From: an uncultured Kordiimonas sp.
GTDB lineage: Bacteria > Pseudomonadota > Alphaproteobacteria > Sphingomonadales > Kordiimonadaceae
Reading direction: 5' to 3'
Length of the DNA: 64,000 nt
Assembly: GCA_947492375.1 (NCBI GenBank)
Contig: CANLMI010000004.1
Span: forward strand, 310,001-374,000
Shown: in pieces, positions 9,488 to 19,445 of the stretch
Position numbering within the stretch: the stretch's first letter is position 1
Layout: each line of letters starts with the position of its first letter
Made by a program: the position numbers and the translations under genes
Notes under the pieces: generated by a model
The model's database searches: none
Seen by the model: only the letters and a program-made list of their open reading frames with translations
Told to the model about the DNA's origin: nothing

Positions 9488-10555
9488 ATGAACACTAGAC
9501 TTTCTATATTATTGGCATTCATTTCTGCGATTTTGGTATCTATTTTTACCACATATTCACTGTATGCGGAAAACCACTTCTCTAAGCCATTACTGTTAAC
9601 TGATTCCTTTGATCCAGGCACTCTTAACCCTGGTAGACATCATTTTTATTTTGACGTTTCAACAAGTAACACGGGGGTGCCTCTGCGTGTACCGGTTATT
9701 GTTGTTAAAGGTGTCCGGGGCGGCCAACGTCTTTTGCTGTCAGCAGGTGTTCACGGCGACGAGCTAAATGGTATACGGGTTATCCATAAATTATTGGAAG
9801 CTGTTAATCATACTGAATTATCGGGAACTATTATCGCTTTGCCGGGGGTTAATCAGTCTGGGCTTAACGCAAATAGTAGATATTTTATTTCGTCATCAGG
9901 CGGCGGGGCCCAGAGTGACCTCAATCGCTTGTTTCCCGGTACTCGGCACGGGGGTAACGCCGCGTCTTTATATGTTCATACATTATGGTCCAAACTTATA
10001 AAAGATAGGGTTGATATCGCACTAGATTTGCATACTCAAACTAGCGGCGCGGTTTATCCTTTGTTTGTCTTCGCTGATTTTAAAAATGCTGAGGCAAAGA
10101 AAATGGCTGCTTTGTTGATGCCTGATGCCATTAAAAACGATAGCGGTGAAAAGGGAACACTGGAAACGAGTTTAATCCGTGCTGGTGTACCTGCGGTAAC
10201 TTTTGAAATCGGCGGTCCAAAACGTTTTGACGGTATATTAATTGACCGTGCGGTAAAGGGTATCAAGAATATCATGCATCATTATATGATGCTTGCGGGC
10301 AATACTATTAGCACCTATAAGCCGCCTGTCATTGGACACCATTATAAGAATGTTTATGCGGAAACAGGAGGGGTGACTGTTCTTCATAAACGCCTTATGG
10401 ACCAGGTTAAAAAAGATGATTTGGTTGCGGTGCAATATGATTTGTTTGGCAATAAAATAAGAGAATATTTTGCACCAGTCGATGGGTATGTTCTCTCTGT
10501 GGCCACCGACCCAATGAGAGAACCAGGTGCGATGATAGTTCGTATATTATATTGA
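9488..10555 (+). CDS. Exported succinylglutamate desuccinylase/aspartoacylase-type deacylase
   Basis: Protein of 355 residues with an N-terminal hydrophobic signal or anchor (LSILLAFISAILVSIFTTYS). It belongs to the M14-like AstE/AspA zinc deacylase family. The zinc motif AGVHGDELNG (His and Glu ligands) is at about residues 91-100, LDLHTQTSG supplies the third ligand, and FEIGG near the centre carries the catalytic Glu candidate. It probably acts on an N-acyl amino acid or amide outside the cytoplasm. The exact substrate cannot be read from sequence. hemH starts about 54 bases downstream. Confidence 0.8.
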   Translation: MNTRLSILLAFISAILVSIFTTYSLYAENHFSKPLLLTDSFDPGTLNPGRHHFYFDVSTSNTGVPLRVPVIVVKGVRGGQRLLLSAGVHGDELNGIRVIHKLLEAVNHTELSGTIIALPGVNQSGLNANSRYFISSSGGGAQSDLNRLFPGTRHGGNAASLYVHTLWSKLIKDRVDIALDLHTQTSGAVYPLFVFADFKNAEAKKMAALLMPDAIKNDSGEKGTLETSLIRAGVPAVTFEIGGPKRFDGILIDRAVKGIKNIMHHYMMLAGNTISTYKPPVIGHHYKNVYAETGGVTVLHKRLMDQVKKDDLVAVQYDLFGNKIREYFAPVDGYVLSVATDPMREPGAMIVRILY

Positions 10556-10608
10556 GCTGAACACGCTTACTATCTTTGATACGTAAAATATTGTTAGAAA
10601 GAAAAGTA

Positions 10609-11625
10609 ATGGATCATTTTCCGTCCAACCATCCAGATATTATATACGGTAAAACAGGTATATTGATGATTAGCCTTGGTACGCCAGATGCACCAACATA
10701 TGGTGCTTTGCGTAAATATCTGGCAGAGTTTTTATCTGATCCGCGTGTTATCGAAGTGCCTAAATTGATTTGGTTGCCAATTTTATATGGTCCGTTGCTA
10801 ACCTTTAGGCCCGGTAAGTCTGCCAAAGCCTATGCCAAAATATGGAACCGCGATAAAGACGAATCGCCGCTGAGAACGATTTCACGCGCCCAAGCAGAAA
10901 AAATGCGTGAACGTTTTGGAGGAGATACAGAAATTGAATGGGCATTCAGATATGGAAGCCCCTCAATCGAGGATGGTTTGAAGGCGTTAAAAGAAAAAGG
11001 CTGTGATCGTATTTTAGCGTTTGCTCTGTACCCTCAGTATAGCGCTACAACTGTTGCATCCTCTTATGATAAGGTTTTTGAAATTTTAGGTAAAATGCGA
11101 TGGCAACCAGCGATCCGGACAACACCGGCTTATTGCGATCAACCAATATTTATTGATGCGTTAGCTGCAAGTGTTTCAGACGGATTAAACTCGCTTGATT
11201 GGGAGCCGGATCATATTCTGGCGTCTTATCATTCGATTCCGAAGGCGTATTTTGACAAAGGTGACCCGTATCCTTGCCACTGTTGGAAAACATCACGGCT
11301 TCTTACTGAAAAGCTGGCGCTACCAGAAGGAAAACTGATTAGTAGTTTTCAGTCACGTGTAGGGCCTACAGAATGGGTGGGGCCATATAGTGATCGTACT
11401 GTAGAATCTCTGGCACAAAATGGCGTAAAAAAACTCGCTGTTTTAGCACCGGCATTTAGCGCTGACTGTGTTGAAACATTGGAAGAAATCAATCTCGAGC
11501 TTAGAGAAACTTTTCTGGAAAATGGGGGAACCCATTTCCATTATATTCCATGCTTGAACGAATCAACTATGGGTATGGATGTATTAGAGGCCGTTGCACG
11601 GAATGAATTACAGGGCTGGTTATAG
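10609..11625 (+). CDS. hemH: Ferrochelatase
   Basis: Inserts Fe2+ into protoporphyrin IX, the last step of protohaem synthesis. Recognisable segments are GILMISLGTPDAPTYGALRKYLAEFLSDPRVIE at the N-terminus, ILAFALYPQYSATTVASS, the catalytic His in ILASYHSIPKAYFDKGDPY, FQSRVGPTEWVGPYSD, and APAFSADCVETLEEI near the C-terminus. The ATG at 10609 gives 338 residues, normal for the family; an earlier in-frame TTG at 10576 is unlikely. It converges with the copper chaperone gene, with two bases between the stops. Confidence 0.95.
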   Translation: MDHFPSNHPDIIYGKTGILMISLGTPDAPTYGALRKYLAEFLSDPRVIEVPKLIWLPILYGPLLTFRPGKSAKAYAKIWNRDKDESPLRTISRAQAEKMRERFGGDTEIEWAFRYGSPSIEDGLKALKEKGCDRILAFALYPQYSATTVASSYDKVFEILGKMRWQPAIRTTPAYCDQPIFIDALAASVSDGLNSLDWEPDHILASYHSIPKAYFDKGDPYPCHCWKTSRLLTEKLALPEGKLISSFQSRVGPTEWVGPYSDRTVESLAQNGVKKLAVLAPAFSADCVETLEEINLELRETFLENGGTHFHYIPCLNESTMGMDVLEAVARNELQGWL

Positions 11626-11627
11626 TG

Positions 11628-12092
11628 TTATTCGCTAAGCCCTGCGATACCGGTAACAAGAACATGTACGGTTATATCTCCTGCCTTTTCAAAGGATAGG
11701 GTAACTGGAAATACTTCACCCTCTTTAAGGGGGGTGGATAATCTTGTCAGCATAATGTGATAACTGCCAGGTTCAAAAGCCAAAGTTTCCTTCGGTGCTA
11801 TAGGAAGTTCGTTGATGTGATGCATACGCATAATGCCTTCTTCTTCAACGGACTGATGAATTTGAACCCTTTCAGCTGCACCGGATTGAACGCCAATAAG
11901 CTGGTCAAGGAAGCTGCCTTTGTTTTCGATATTCAAATAGATCGCAGCAGACACCGTTCTATTTCCGGTTTGACGTACCCACGGTTGGCTAATTTCCAAA
12001 CCATGTTCGTGATCTTCACCTTCGTGAATATTTGAATATGCATAAGGGCTGTTTAAGGAAATTACGATAAAGGCTAATAATATTCTGATCAT
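11628..12092 (-). CDS. Periplasmic copper chaperone PCu(A)C family
   Basis: Protein of 154 residues with a short signal peptide (IRILLAFIVISLNSPYAYS) and a PCu(A)C beta-sandwich domain. These proteins carry Cu(I) to cytochrome oxidase CuA sites. Met/His ligand candidates are MRMHHINELP and, about 20 residues later, YHIMLTRL, matching the H-M-x-M-x-HxM pattern of the family. A His-rich stretch EGEDHEHG follows the signal. It lies tail-to-tail with hemH. Confidence 0.88.
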   Translation of the reverse strand: MIRILLAFIVISLNSPYAYSNIHEGEDHEHGLEISQPWVRQTGNRTVSAAIYLNIENKGSFLDQLIGVQSGAAERVQIHQSVEEEGIMRMHHINELPIAPKETLAFEPGSYHIMLTRLSTPLKEGEVFPVTLSFEKAGDITVHVLVTGIAGLSE

Positions 12093-12196
12093 TCAACTTA
12101 TCCAGTGGCTGCTTCTTATGTGCTGCGTTTTATCTATGCTAACAATTTTTGTCGAGAAGGTAGAATGCCGCACCAATTGTTAGAGAGTGTTAATCT

Positions 12197-13165
12197 CTAA
12201 AGAGCATCTGTGGCACAAATTAATTCATGAGTTATGGCGGGTTCAAATGCTGAATGCCCCGCCAGAGGAACAATCTTTAAGTTTGCCCACGGCATTTTTT
12301 GCGCAAGGTCATATGCAGAACTTGGCGGGCATATAGCATCATACCTGCCTTGTACGATTGTTGTCGGAATGCCATCTAATTTGTGGCAATTATCCAGTAT
12401 ATAATTGGGGTTAGCTAGAAAGCCTTTATTTTGAAAATAATGTGCCTCTATTCGTGCAAAAGCATGAGCGAAAACAGGGTCAACAGAGAGGGTGCGGTTC
12501 TGACGATCAGCGTTTATTGTGACTGTACTTGCCTCCCATAGGCTCCATTCCTTTGCATATACCAATTGCTCATTCTTGTTTATCTCTTCACTAACAAGGC
12601 GTTTATGGTATGCAGCGATCAGGTCAGCTTGTTCATTATAGGGAATAGCCGATTTAAAGCGAGCCCACTCTTCAGGGAATAATGCGCCAGTACCGCCATT
12701 ATAAAACCAGTCCAGTTCTTTCTGCCGCATCAAGAATATACCGCGCAGGATTAGTGCGGAAACGTGTTCAGGGTGTAATTCAGCATATAGAAGGGCAAGT
12801 GTACTGCCCCAAGATCCACCAAATACTGCCCACTTTTCGATCTGTAAGGTGTTGCGAAGAATTTCTATATCTTCAATAAGGTCCCACGTTGTATTGTTGT
12901 CTAAACTAGCGTGGGGGGTGCTTTTACCGCAGCCTCGTTGATCATACAGAATAATATTAAACTTGTGGGGATCAAAAAAACGCCTTTGTATAGGGCTAGT
13001 GCCGCCCCCAGGTCCGCCGTGCAAGAAAACAATGGGTATGCCATCCGGGTTGCCAGATTGTTCGTAATAAATTTTATGCCCGCCAGAAACGTCTATACGA
13101 CCGGAAGTGTAAGCTTCGACAGGGGGATATAGTTCTCTAAGCGAGGATGTTGGACTTGAGCGCAA
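12197..13165 (-). CDS. pip: Proline iminopeptidase
   Basis: Alpha/beta hydrolase of the S33 family, 322 residues, that removes N-terminal proline from peptides in the cytoplasm. The oxyanion segment FLHGGPGGGTSP, the YDQRGCGKSTPH stretch, the nucleophile elbow GGSWGSTLAL (catalytic Ser), the Asp in VQGRYDAICPP and the His in LAGHSAFEP form the complete catalytic set. Length and order match the family. It is monocistronic as far as can be seen. Confidence 0.93.
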   Translation of the reverse strand: MRSSPTSSLRELYPPVEAYTSGRIDVSGGHKIYYEQSGNPDGIPIVFLHGGPGGGTSPIQRRFFDPHKFNIILYDQRGCGKSTPHASLDNNTTWDLIEDIEILRNTLQIEKWAVFGGSWGSTLALLYAELHPEHVSALILRGIFLMRQKELDWFYNGGTGALFPEEWARFKSAIPYNEQADLIAAYHKRLVSEEINKNEQLVYAKEWSLWEASTVTINADRQNRTLSVDPVFAHAFARIEAHYFQNKGFLANPNYILDNCHKLDGIPTTIVQGRYDAICPPSSAYDLAQKMPWANLKIVPLAGHSAFEPAITHELICATDAL

Positions 13166-13294
13166 TTTATATCTTTCTTATCGGTCAAGATTTAATGATA
13201 GCGTTCGTCGTTCATCAATACAAGTCTGGTAGCAATTGAGCCCTGTCACATTATGATAAGTCGTTTGTAAAACACATGCGAAGTATAAAGGGGG

Positions 13295-14101
13295 TCAGGC
13301 ACCACGGCGCTTTTTCAAAATAGCTTCAGTTCTGTCAAAGTCACCAGGGTTGTCAACATCAATAGGAGCGTCTGCATATGGCATGCTGACGAGCTTAAGA
13401 TCAAGGCCCCAGCGCTTGGAGAGAATGTCTGTGAGCTGTTTGCTACTGGAAAGCCTGAACTTATATAAAATCATAAACATTAAGCCAAAGGCTTTTAATA
13501 TTCGTTTAGGGCGTTTGCCAAATTGGCCGCCGCCTTCGAATACTTTTGCGGCGGTAAGTGCGTTATTCGTGGTTAGTGCGTATAAATTACAGCTCGACCA
13601 CCCACCATCTTTCAATTCGTGAAAGGCGCGTTTGCCATCAGGATATGCTTCTAGAATGACAGAAGACGGAGTCATTGCAATTGCTGCATCGGGGTTTATA
13701 GAGAATATTTCATTTGTGAAGTGATCGATCATGTCACTTGTGTGTAATGCATTATCACCAGTTGATATTACCAAAGGCCAGGGTGATTGTATGTCTTCAA
13801 TTGCTGACTTGACTGACGTGAATAGGTTGTCACCGCTTGGCGTATAATGAATTTCGCCTTTATCAAGCATCTCTTTTAAGGCGGGAACGCTTTCCAGCAG
13901 ATCTCGTGTTTCAATTGATACATAAATATCACTGATATCGCGCGCGCCTTGAATTTCGCGTACTACACGTTCAAGCATGACCATACCATCAATCACAACC
14001 AGACATTTATGGCTAATATTTTGTATCTGAGCCACAGCATCATTGGGGCCGCGCCTACTGGCTGCTAGAATAAGTGCTGTTGCTTTTTTATTGTTGGCCA
14101 T
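13295..14101 (-). CDS. MobA-like nucleotidyltransferase family protein
   Basis: Protein of 268 residues with a GT-A-type nucleotidyltransferase fold. It begins ATALILAASRRGPND (nucleotide-binding loop variant of the LAAGxSxRMG type), followed by HKCLVVIDGMVMLERVVREI, and has the STGDNALHTSDM segment as the metal-binding Asp region. The substrate is unknown; MobA-like and sugar-phosphate nucleotidyltransferases share this fold. The ATG at 14101 is preceded by AAAGGGC at good spacing and is preferred to the upstream in-frame start at 14125. It lies just downstream of the MmgE/PrpD gene on the same strand, possibly as one transcript. Confidence 0.75.
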   Translation of the reverse strand: MANNKKATALILAASRRGPNDAVAQIQNISHKCLVVIDGMVMLERVVREIQGARDISDIYVSIETRDLLESVPALKEMLDKGEIHYTPSGDNLFTSVKSAIEDIQSPWPLVISTGDNALHTSDMIDHFTNEIFSINPDAAIAMTPSSVILEAYPDGKRAFHELKDGGWSSCNLYALTTNNALTAAKVFEGGGQFGKRPKRILKAFGLMFMILYKFRLSSSKQLTDILSKRWGLDLKLVSMPYADAPIDVDNPGDFDRTEAILKKRRGA

Positions 14102-14135
14102 CTCTATGCCCTTTATCTTATACACTCAGTAGTAT

Positions 14136-15548
14136 CTATTGTTTTCTGATGATTGTCATCATCGATGATATATCGGGTTCATTCAATAGGTTTAGCAAGT
14201 TTGCTTTTATATCAATTTTTTGCCTGTTTGCTATATGATTGTCTACACAAGCATCGAATTTATCCCAGAGCTGTTCATCACTTAATGGAACGGCAGTGCT
14301 GCCAAAAGGCATCGCAACTTCTGTGGATAAAACATTACCATTATGCAATGTCACATGAACTTGTGTATAGAAGTCTGACTCTAATTTTTCTACATATTCT
14401 TTGCGTATAAGCGGTAAAAGAGCAAGTATTTGTGGGTTCGAGATATTGGTTTCTTCATATTCTTTAAGGCTTACGCTTCCGTTTAGAAGCCCGGCAGCTA
14501 GACTATATTCGAGGCTAAATTTTGCCTCCATTGAATTTTGAGGCTTTTCATACATCAGGTTGCGTAAGTGAGCGGCTGGTGCTCTCACTAATACATCTTT
14601 CACATCAGGTGCTTTAAATCCGTGCTTTTCTCTCAAATCCAGTAAACCGTCAAGCGCCCGGTGAATACTGCCGCAATTAGGAAACCGTTTTACTTTCAAT
14701 CCATATTCTTCAATATGAAGCGGGGTTCCAATCTCTTGAGCTGAAAACGTAACTGTTTGTCCATGTTCGGCTTTGCCTTGCATGCCTCGTCTAAGTTCTT
14801 CGACATCTTGACCTACCATCAAGGTACCCATGCCTGTTTTGCCGTGCAAAGTTTCATCACCGGCGGTTATACCCTCCTTGGCGAACAGAGCTGCTTGAAC
14901 GGCACCTGCTGCTGCCAGGCCTGAATGCAGGGGTTTTGTCATCGTACCAAATTGACTCATAAATCCGCCTGCCAAACTTGTTGCAATCGAAATTGCGTGG
15001 GCCGATTGTTGAGCATCAAGGCCTAATAGTCTGGCACAACCAGCAGCGCTTCCAACAGCGCCTACTGTAGACGTTGCGTGCCAGCCACGGGCACGGTGAT
15101 AGGGGTTCACGCCTTGACCTACTCGCCCAATGATTTGCAGGCCAACGATATAGGCGTCTATAAGTTTTTCGCCGGATAGTTGATAGCGATCTGCAAGGGC
15201 TAGCAATGCAGGTGCTAACACTGCTGTGGCATGTGCTTTGGCTGGATCAAAATTATCGTCGAAATCCAATGCATGTGCTGCGGTGCCATTAACGAGCGCT
15301 GCCATCGGCGGTGAGAGTGTGCCTTTGAAACCTATGGCAACACAATTACCTTTGCCCCATTCACAAGCAAGTTTATAAACCTTTTGAGTTACTTGTTCAT
15401 GGGTTCCCGGAATAATAACGGCGATAATATCTATGAACGCATTACGTGCTCTGTGCAAAGCCGTTTCCGACCATTCAGTGTCTGTATTGCTGACCCAGTC
15501 GGCAAGTGCATGTAAAGGGTTTTCGAGATTCATTACCATTATCTTCAC
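14136..15548 (-). CDS. MmgE/PrpD family dehydratase
   Basis: Protein of 470 residues in the MmgE/PrpD family (2-methylcitrate dehydratase, cis-aconitate decarboxylase relatives). Diagnostic stretches are NGTAAHALDFDDNFDPAKAH, GRVGQGVNPYHRARGWHATSTVGAVGSAAG and GTMTKPLHSGLAAAGAVQAALFA. No prpB or prpC neighbours are present, so the exact substrate, 2-methylcitrate or another hydroxy acid, is not settled. Cytoplasmic; no regulation visible. Confidence 0.85.
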   Translation of the reverse strand: MKIMVMNLENPLHALADWVSNTDTEWSETALHRARNAFIDIIAVIIPGTHEQVTQKVYKLACEWGKGNCVAIGFKGTLSPPMAALVNGTAAHALDFDDNFDPAKAHATAVLAPALLALADRYQLSGEKLIDAYIVGLQIIGRVGQGVNPYHRARGWHATSTVGAVGSAAGCARLLGLDAQQSAHAISIATSLAGGFMSQFGTMTKPLHSGLAAAGAVQAALFAKEGITAGDETLHGKTGMGTLMVGQDVEELRRGMQGKAEHGQTVTFSAQEIGTPLHIEEYGLKVKRFPNCGSIHRALDGLLDLREKHGFKAPDVKDVLVRAPAAHLRNLMYEKPQNSMEAKFSLEYSLAAGLLNGSVSLKEYEETNISNPQILALLPLIRKEYVEKLESDFYTQVHVTLHNGNVLSTEVAMPFGSTAVPLSDEQLWDKFDACVDNHIANRQKIDIKANLLNLLNEPDISSMMTIIRKQ

Positions 15549-15711
15549 ACTACCATTATTTTCACACTAAAAATATTGATGCTCTTTTAAATTAAAATAT
15601 TATTATGCGTCCAGCGCTTAGTTCATGTATTTAAGTGTGTATGCACGATTTACATAAAAGTGATGCTATAATACGCTAGTAAAATACTGTATTTATAAAT
15701 CAGTCTCTCGT

Positions 15712-16869
15712 ATGGAAAGTAAGATGTCTGGCAGCGAACATGTAACCATATCACCTTTTATTTCGGTCGAAACATCGGACGCAACTGCTATGGTTAAGCT
15801 TCTGGGTGACTGGATACTTGATAATGCAGGTCAAATTGACCGTGATATGCATCAGGTAGCGGTGCTTTGTCAGGGCGGTGCTATTCTGGATTGTTCTGAG
15901 ATTCAAGAACTTGATACTGCTGGTGCATTATTAGTGCGTAGATACGCACAAACTGTTGAAAGTGCCGCGCCAGCGATTTTGACAGGGGTATTAGCGCGGC
16001 ATAAAAATTTGTTGGATGTTGTATCTGCTTGCCCACCGCCTGCACCTACACAACCAGATCATGACCCGTGGTATATTGCAGTGCTTTATGAGATGGGGGA
16101 GAGCGCCTTTTCGTTTTTCCGGTCCGCAAAAAACCTTTTGGGCTTTATTGGCTTAGTGTTGTCGCGTTTATTTGGTGCTTTATTTGAGCCGTCACGAATT
16201 CGGTTGGTGCCTTTGGTGCATCAATTAGAAGTGGTTGGGCTCAAGGCTATGGGTATTGTGGGCTTAATATCCTTCCTTATAGGTGCTGTGATGGTAAATC
16301 AAGGCGCGGTTCAATTGGCAAAATTTGGCGCGGACATCTTTGTCATTGATATGCTGGGTATATCGCATTTACGCGAACTTGGTATTCTATTAACAGCGAT
16401 CATTGTTGCTGGTCGGTCCGGTAGTTCGTTTACGGCTCAAATTGGCTCAATGCGACTAAATGAAGAAGTGGATGCGATGAGTACGCTTGGTATGAATACG
16501 CTCGATATACTTGTTCTGCCAAGATTGCTTGCAATGCTGATTGCTTTGCCTCTTCTGGGGTTTTATGCAGATGTTCTCGGTGTTTTTGGGGGCATTATGA
16601 TGGCTTGGTTTCAGCTTGATATTACGCCTGCGAATTTCATTGTTTATTTTAGGGATGTTGTTTCGCTCGATCATTTTCTGGCAGGAATTCTGAAAGCACC
16701 TTTTTTTGCTATAGTGATTGTTGTTAGTGGTTGTTATCACGGGTTATCAGTCAGTGGTAGTGCTGCATCATTAGGGATACGTACAACGCGTTCAGTTGTA
16801 CAATCGATTTTTCTTGTGATTGTATTAGATGCGTTTTTTGCTGTTTTCTTCACCTCAATTGGGCTTTAG
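15712..16869 (+). CDS. MlaE-type lipid ABC transporter permease with N-terminal STAS domain
   Basis: Inner-membrane permease of an MCE-type (Mla) transporter that moves phospholipids or other lipids between the membranes. The 385 residues comprise an N-terminal STAS-like domain (about 1-110, with GAILDCSEIQELDTAGALLV), then the MlaE fold with IGAVMVNQGAVQLAKFGADIFVIDMLGISHLRELGILLTAIIVAGRSGSSFTAQIGSMRLNEE, the family's most conserved segment. The fused STAS domain replaces the separate MlaB subunit of E. coli. Its last base overlaps the ATPase gene start, so translation is likely coupled. Confidence 0.93.
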   Translation: MESKMSGSEHVTISPFISVETSDATAMVKLLGDWILDNAGQIDRDMHQVAVLCQGGAILDCSEIQELDTAGALLVRRYAQTVESAAPAILTGVLARHKNLLDVVSACPPPAPTQPDHDPWYIAVLYEMGESAFSFFRSAKNLLGFIGLVLSRLFGALFEPSRIRLVPLVHQLEVVGLKAMGIVGLISFLIGAVMVNQGAVQLAKFGADIFVIDMLGISHLRELGILLTAIIVAGRSGSSFTAQIGSMRLNEEVDAMSTLGMNTLDILVLPRLLAMLIALPLLGFYADVLGVFGGIMMAWFQLDITPANFIVYFRDVVSLDHFLAGILKAPFFAIVIVVSGCYHGLSVSGSAASLGIRTTRSVVQSIFLVIVLDAFFAVFFTSIGL

Positions 16870-17693
16870 TGGATTTTATGAACAATGACCGTAACAAAAA
16901 TATAGTTATCAAAGTTCGTGGTCTAAAGACCGAATTTGGTGACCACGTAATTCATAACGGGCTAGACCTTGATGTATATCGCGGTGAAATATTAGGGATT
17001 GTTGGTGGTTCGGGAACTGGGAAGTCAGTCTTGTTGAAAACCATTGTTGGATTAAACAAACAGTCTGAAGGTTCGATTGAAGTTAATGGCCGTATACAAG
17101 GCACGATGACTGACGAGGAGGACAGGAAGTCGCGTCGTGAATGGGGGGTTTTGTTTCAGGACGGCGCGCTGTTTACTTCATTAACAGTTGCACAGAATGT
17201 GCAGGTACCGCTACGCGAACATTTTGATCTACCCCCGGATTTGATGGATTGCCTGTCTTTAAACAAGATAACGATGGCGGGCTTGCCGCTGGATGCGGCC
17301 TGTAAGTTTCCTTCTGACCTGTCTGGTGGTATGCGCAAACGTGCAGCGCTCGCACGGGCACTTTCGCTTGATCCGCATATTTTGTTTCTTGATGAGCCGA
17401 CCGCTGGTCTGGATCCGATAGGTGCTTCTGCGTTTGATGCACTTGTTATGGAACTTAGGGATTCGCTGGGGCTTACGGTATTTCTTGTAACACATGATTT
17501 AGATACTTTGTCGCGTACATGCGACCGGGTGGCGGTGCTTGGTGAACAAAAGATATTGATCAATGCGCCGTTATCGGAAGTCGTGGAACTAGACCATCCG
17601 TGGGTTCAAGATTATTTTAAAGGACCGAGAGCAAGAGCTGCGGGTATTAAGTCTAAAAATGTAGAAAACGGGATGCAACCTGTTCTTGCTTAA
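16869..17693 (+). CDS. MlaF-type lipid ABC transporter ATP-binding protein
   Basis: ATPase subunit of 274 residues. Walker A GGSGTGKSVLLK, signature LSGGMRKRAALARAL and Walker B ILFLDEPTAGLDP are all intact. The KR-rich signature and the GVLFQDGALFTSLTV segment are typical of MlaF/Ttg2A ATPases. It would power the neighbouring MlaE-type permease. 111 bases separate it from the MCE-protein gene, but all genes face the same way and belong to one locus. Confidence 0.94.
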   Translation: MDFMNNDRNKNIVIKVRGLKTEFGDHVIHNGLDLDVYRGEILGIVGGSGTGKSVLLKTIVGLNKQSEGSIEVNGRIQGTMTDEEDRKSRREWGVLFQDGALFTSLTVAQNVQVPLREHFDLPPDLMDCLSLNKITMAGLPLDAACKFPSDLSGGMRKRAALARALSLDPHILFLDEPTAGLDPIGASAFDALVMELRDSLGLTVFLVTHDLDTLSRTCDRVAVLGEQKILINAPLSEVVELDHPWVQDYFKGPRARAAGIKSKNVENGMQPVLA

Positions 17694-17804
17694 GTCAAAT
17701 ATAGTAATCTTTTTAATGTGATGATATGTATTGGCTGATGTTGGATCAGCTATGGTTAAACCGTTTAATAGTAGTGCAACAGATAAGGGCTAGGTAAAGG
17801 AATT

Positions 17805-18773
17805 ATGGAAACACGCGCCTCGCATATATTGGTCGGCGGGTTTGTCTTGGCATTGTTGGCTGGGTTGGTAGGTTTTGCAGTGTGGATTGCAAAAGTCGAT
17901 CTGGATGCTGAATACAAAGACTATGACATATATTTCAATGATACTGTTTCAGGCTTGGTGAAACGCGGTACGGTATTTTATCTTGGTATTCCTGTTGGTG
18001 AAGTGCGCGATATCACGCTTGCCCCTGATGACCCTAGGAAGGTAAGGGTTTGGGTTCGGCTGCGTGCGGAAGTACCTGTTAATGAAGGGGCTATGGCCCG
18101 GTTAGATTTCCAAGGCTTTACGGGTGTTGCTTATATTGAGTTATTTGGCGGCCCCCCTGAGGCACCACTACTTACCCCCCATCCCGGTCAAGAGAGACCC
18201 GTAATTCCCGCTCAAGTTTCTGGTCTTCAGGTTATATTTGCCAGTGCACCTGACCTTTTAGATGCGGCAGGCCTTGCGGTGGCGCAAGTGCAAAAACTGT
18301 TGGCTGATGAGAATTTGGCAGAAATTGCAGGTATTTTGAAAAATACAAATACAATAACTGGTAATTTGGCTGTTGGTACTAAAGATATTGATGGCCTGAT
18401 GGTTGATGCAAGAGCTGCCCTTGTTGAAGTCGCTGGGGCTGCGAACGCTATTCAAGTGCTAGCTAATTCTGGCAATAAATTACTATCGGAAGATGCTAAG
18501 CCGCTTATTGCTGAAGCAATTAAAACAATGCAGAGTGCGCAAAGTATGTTGAATCGTGTAGATGCGCTTGTCGCCGCGAATGAAGGGGCGGTGACGCAAT
18601 TTGTTAATGGTAGTTTGCCGGAAGTATCTAGAATGATTGTTGATCTCAGGAAAACAGCGCGAACTCTCTCAAGGCTTGTTACACGTATAGAACACAACCC
18701 TGGCGAAGTTATATTTGGTACCCCAGAGGATGAATATGACCCTAAAACCCGGAAACAGGGGGAAAAGAAATGA
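17805..18773 (+). CDS. MlaD/MCE-domain lipid-binding protein
   Basis: Membrane-anchored periplasmic protein of 322 residues. One N-terminal helix (ILVGGFVLALLAGLVGFAVWIA) precedes a single MCE domain (about 40-125; KDYDIYFNDTVSGLVKRGTVFYLGIPVGEV, LDFQGFTGVAYIEL), then a long helical C-terminal region. It is the substrate-holding hexamer component of the MCE transporter. Its stop overlaps the lipoprotein gene start by four bases (ATGA), so the two are translationally coupled. Confidence 0.92.
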   Translation: METRASHILVGGFVLALLAGLVGFAVWIAKVDLDAEYKDYDIYFNDTVSGLVKRGTVFYLGIPVGEVRDITLAPDDPRKVRVWVRLRAEVPVNEGAMARLDFQGFTGVAYIELFGGPPEAPLLTPHPGQERPVIPAQVSGLQVIFASAPDLLDAAGLAVAQVQKLLADENLAEIAGILKNTNTITGNLAVGTKDIDGLMVDARAALVEVAGAANAIQVLANSGNKLLSEDAKPLIAEAIKTMQSAQSMLNRVDALVAANEGAVTQFVNGSLPEVSRMIVDLRKTARTLSRLVTRIEHNPGEVIFGTPEDEYDPKTRKQGEKK

Positions 18774-19429
18774 CGGTAGTTAATCAAAAGTTCCTCAAGG
18801 GTATAAAGGCTGTCAAATATCTAATGCTTGCCGGTGTGGTTTTTAGTTTATCAGCGTGTGGCCCTTTAATCTCTTTTGGTAATGATGGCCCTGCGGATGA
18901 AGTTTATACGCTTGCTTACAATGGTACTTATAGCGTTTTTAATGCCGCCGCGCCGCGAATCTACCTTGATGAGCCGTTGATGGCTGAAGGGTTGGCTAGC
19001 CGAAAAATGTCTGTAAGGTTACCGGACTTTCGGCGTAGCACCATTTCTTCCATAAGCTGGTCAGCTAACTTGAGTGATTTGATCCGTGGGTATATGGCGC
19101 GGTCTATCGCTGTAAAAACTGGTGCGCAGTTAATCAGTGAAGGCGGTTTAGATGTTAAGGTTGGATGCCGCATGGCTGTTAATGTATGGGCTTTTGAGCT
19201 TGTCCCTGGTGAAAGTCAGGTTGATGATAAAGTTAGTTCAACGATTGAATTGACACTGCTGAATGTAACAAACGGTGCACTATTAGGTCGTCAGACGTTT
19301 GTGGTTGAAAAACAGGTTAATTCTGTTGAAGGGGTTGCGATCGCCGCAGCTTTTAATGAAGCTATCGAGGAAAGCTCCGTTACTATGTCCGAATGGTTGT
19401 TGCCAATCCAGTCTGGCTGTCAACTTTAA
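18770..19429 (+). CDS. PqiC/YmbA-type ABC-transport auxiliary lipoprotein
   Basis: Protein of 219 residues with a lipoprotein signal (LMLAGVVFSLSACGPL, lipobox LSAC) and an ABC-type transport auxiliary (PqiC-like) domain; YTLAYNG and RMAVNVWAFELVPGES are typical strands. It is expected on the inner leaflet of the outer membrane, receiving or helping lipids pass from the MCE protein. It takes the place of MlaA/MlaC-type partners, as is usual in alphaproteobacteria. Overlaps the mlaD-type gene by four bases and ends the operon. Confidence 0.88.
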   Translation: MTVVNQKFLKGIKAVKYLMLAGVVFSLSACGPLISFGNDGPADEVYTLAYNGTYSVFNAAAPRIYLDEPLMAEGLASRKMSVRLPDFRRSTISSISWSANLSDLIRGYMARSIAVKTGAQLISEGGLDVKVGCRMAVNVWAFELVPGESQVDDKVSSTIELTLLNVTNGALLGRQTFVVEKQVNSVEGVAIAAAFNEAIEESSVTMSEWLLPIQSGCQL

Positions 19430-19445
19430 GATTGTGTGTAGTAAG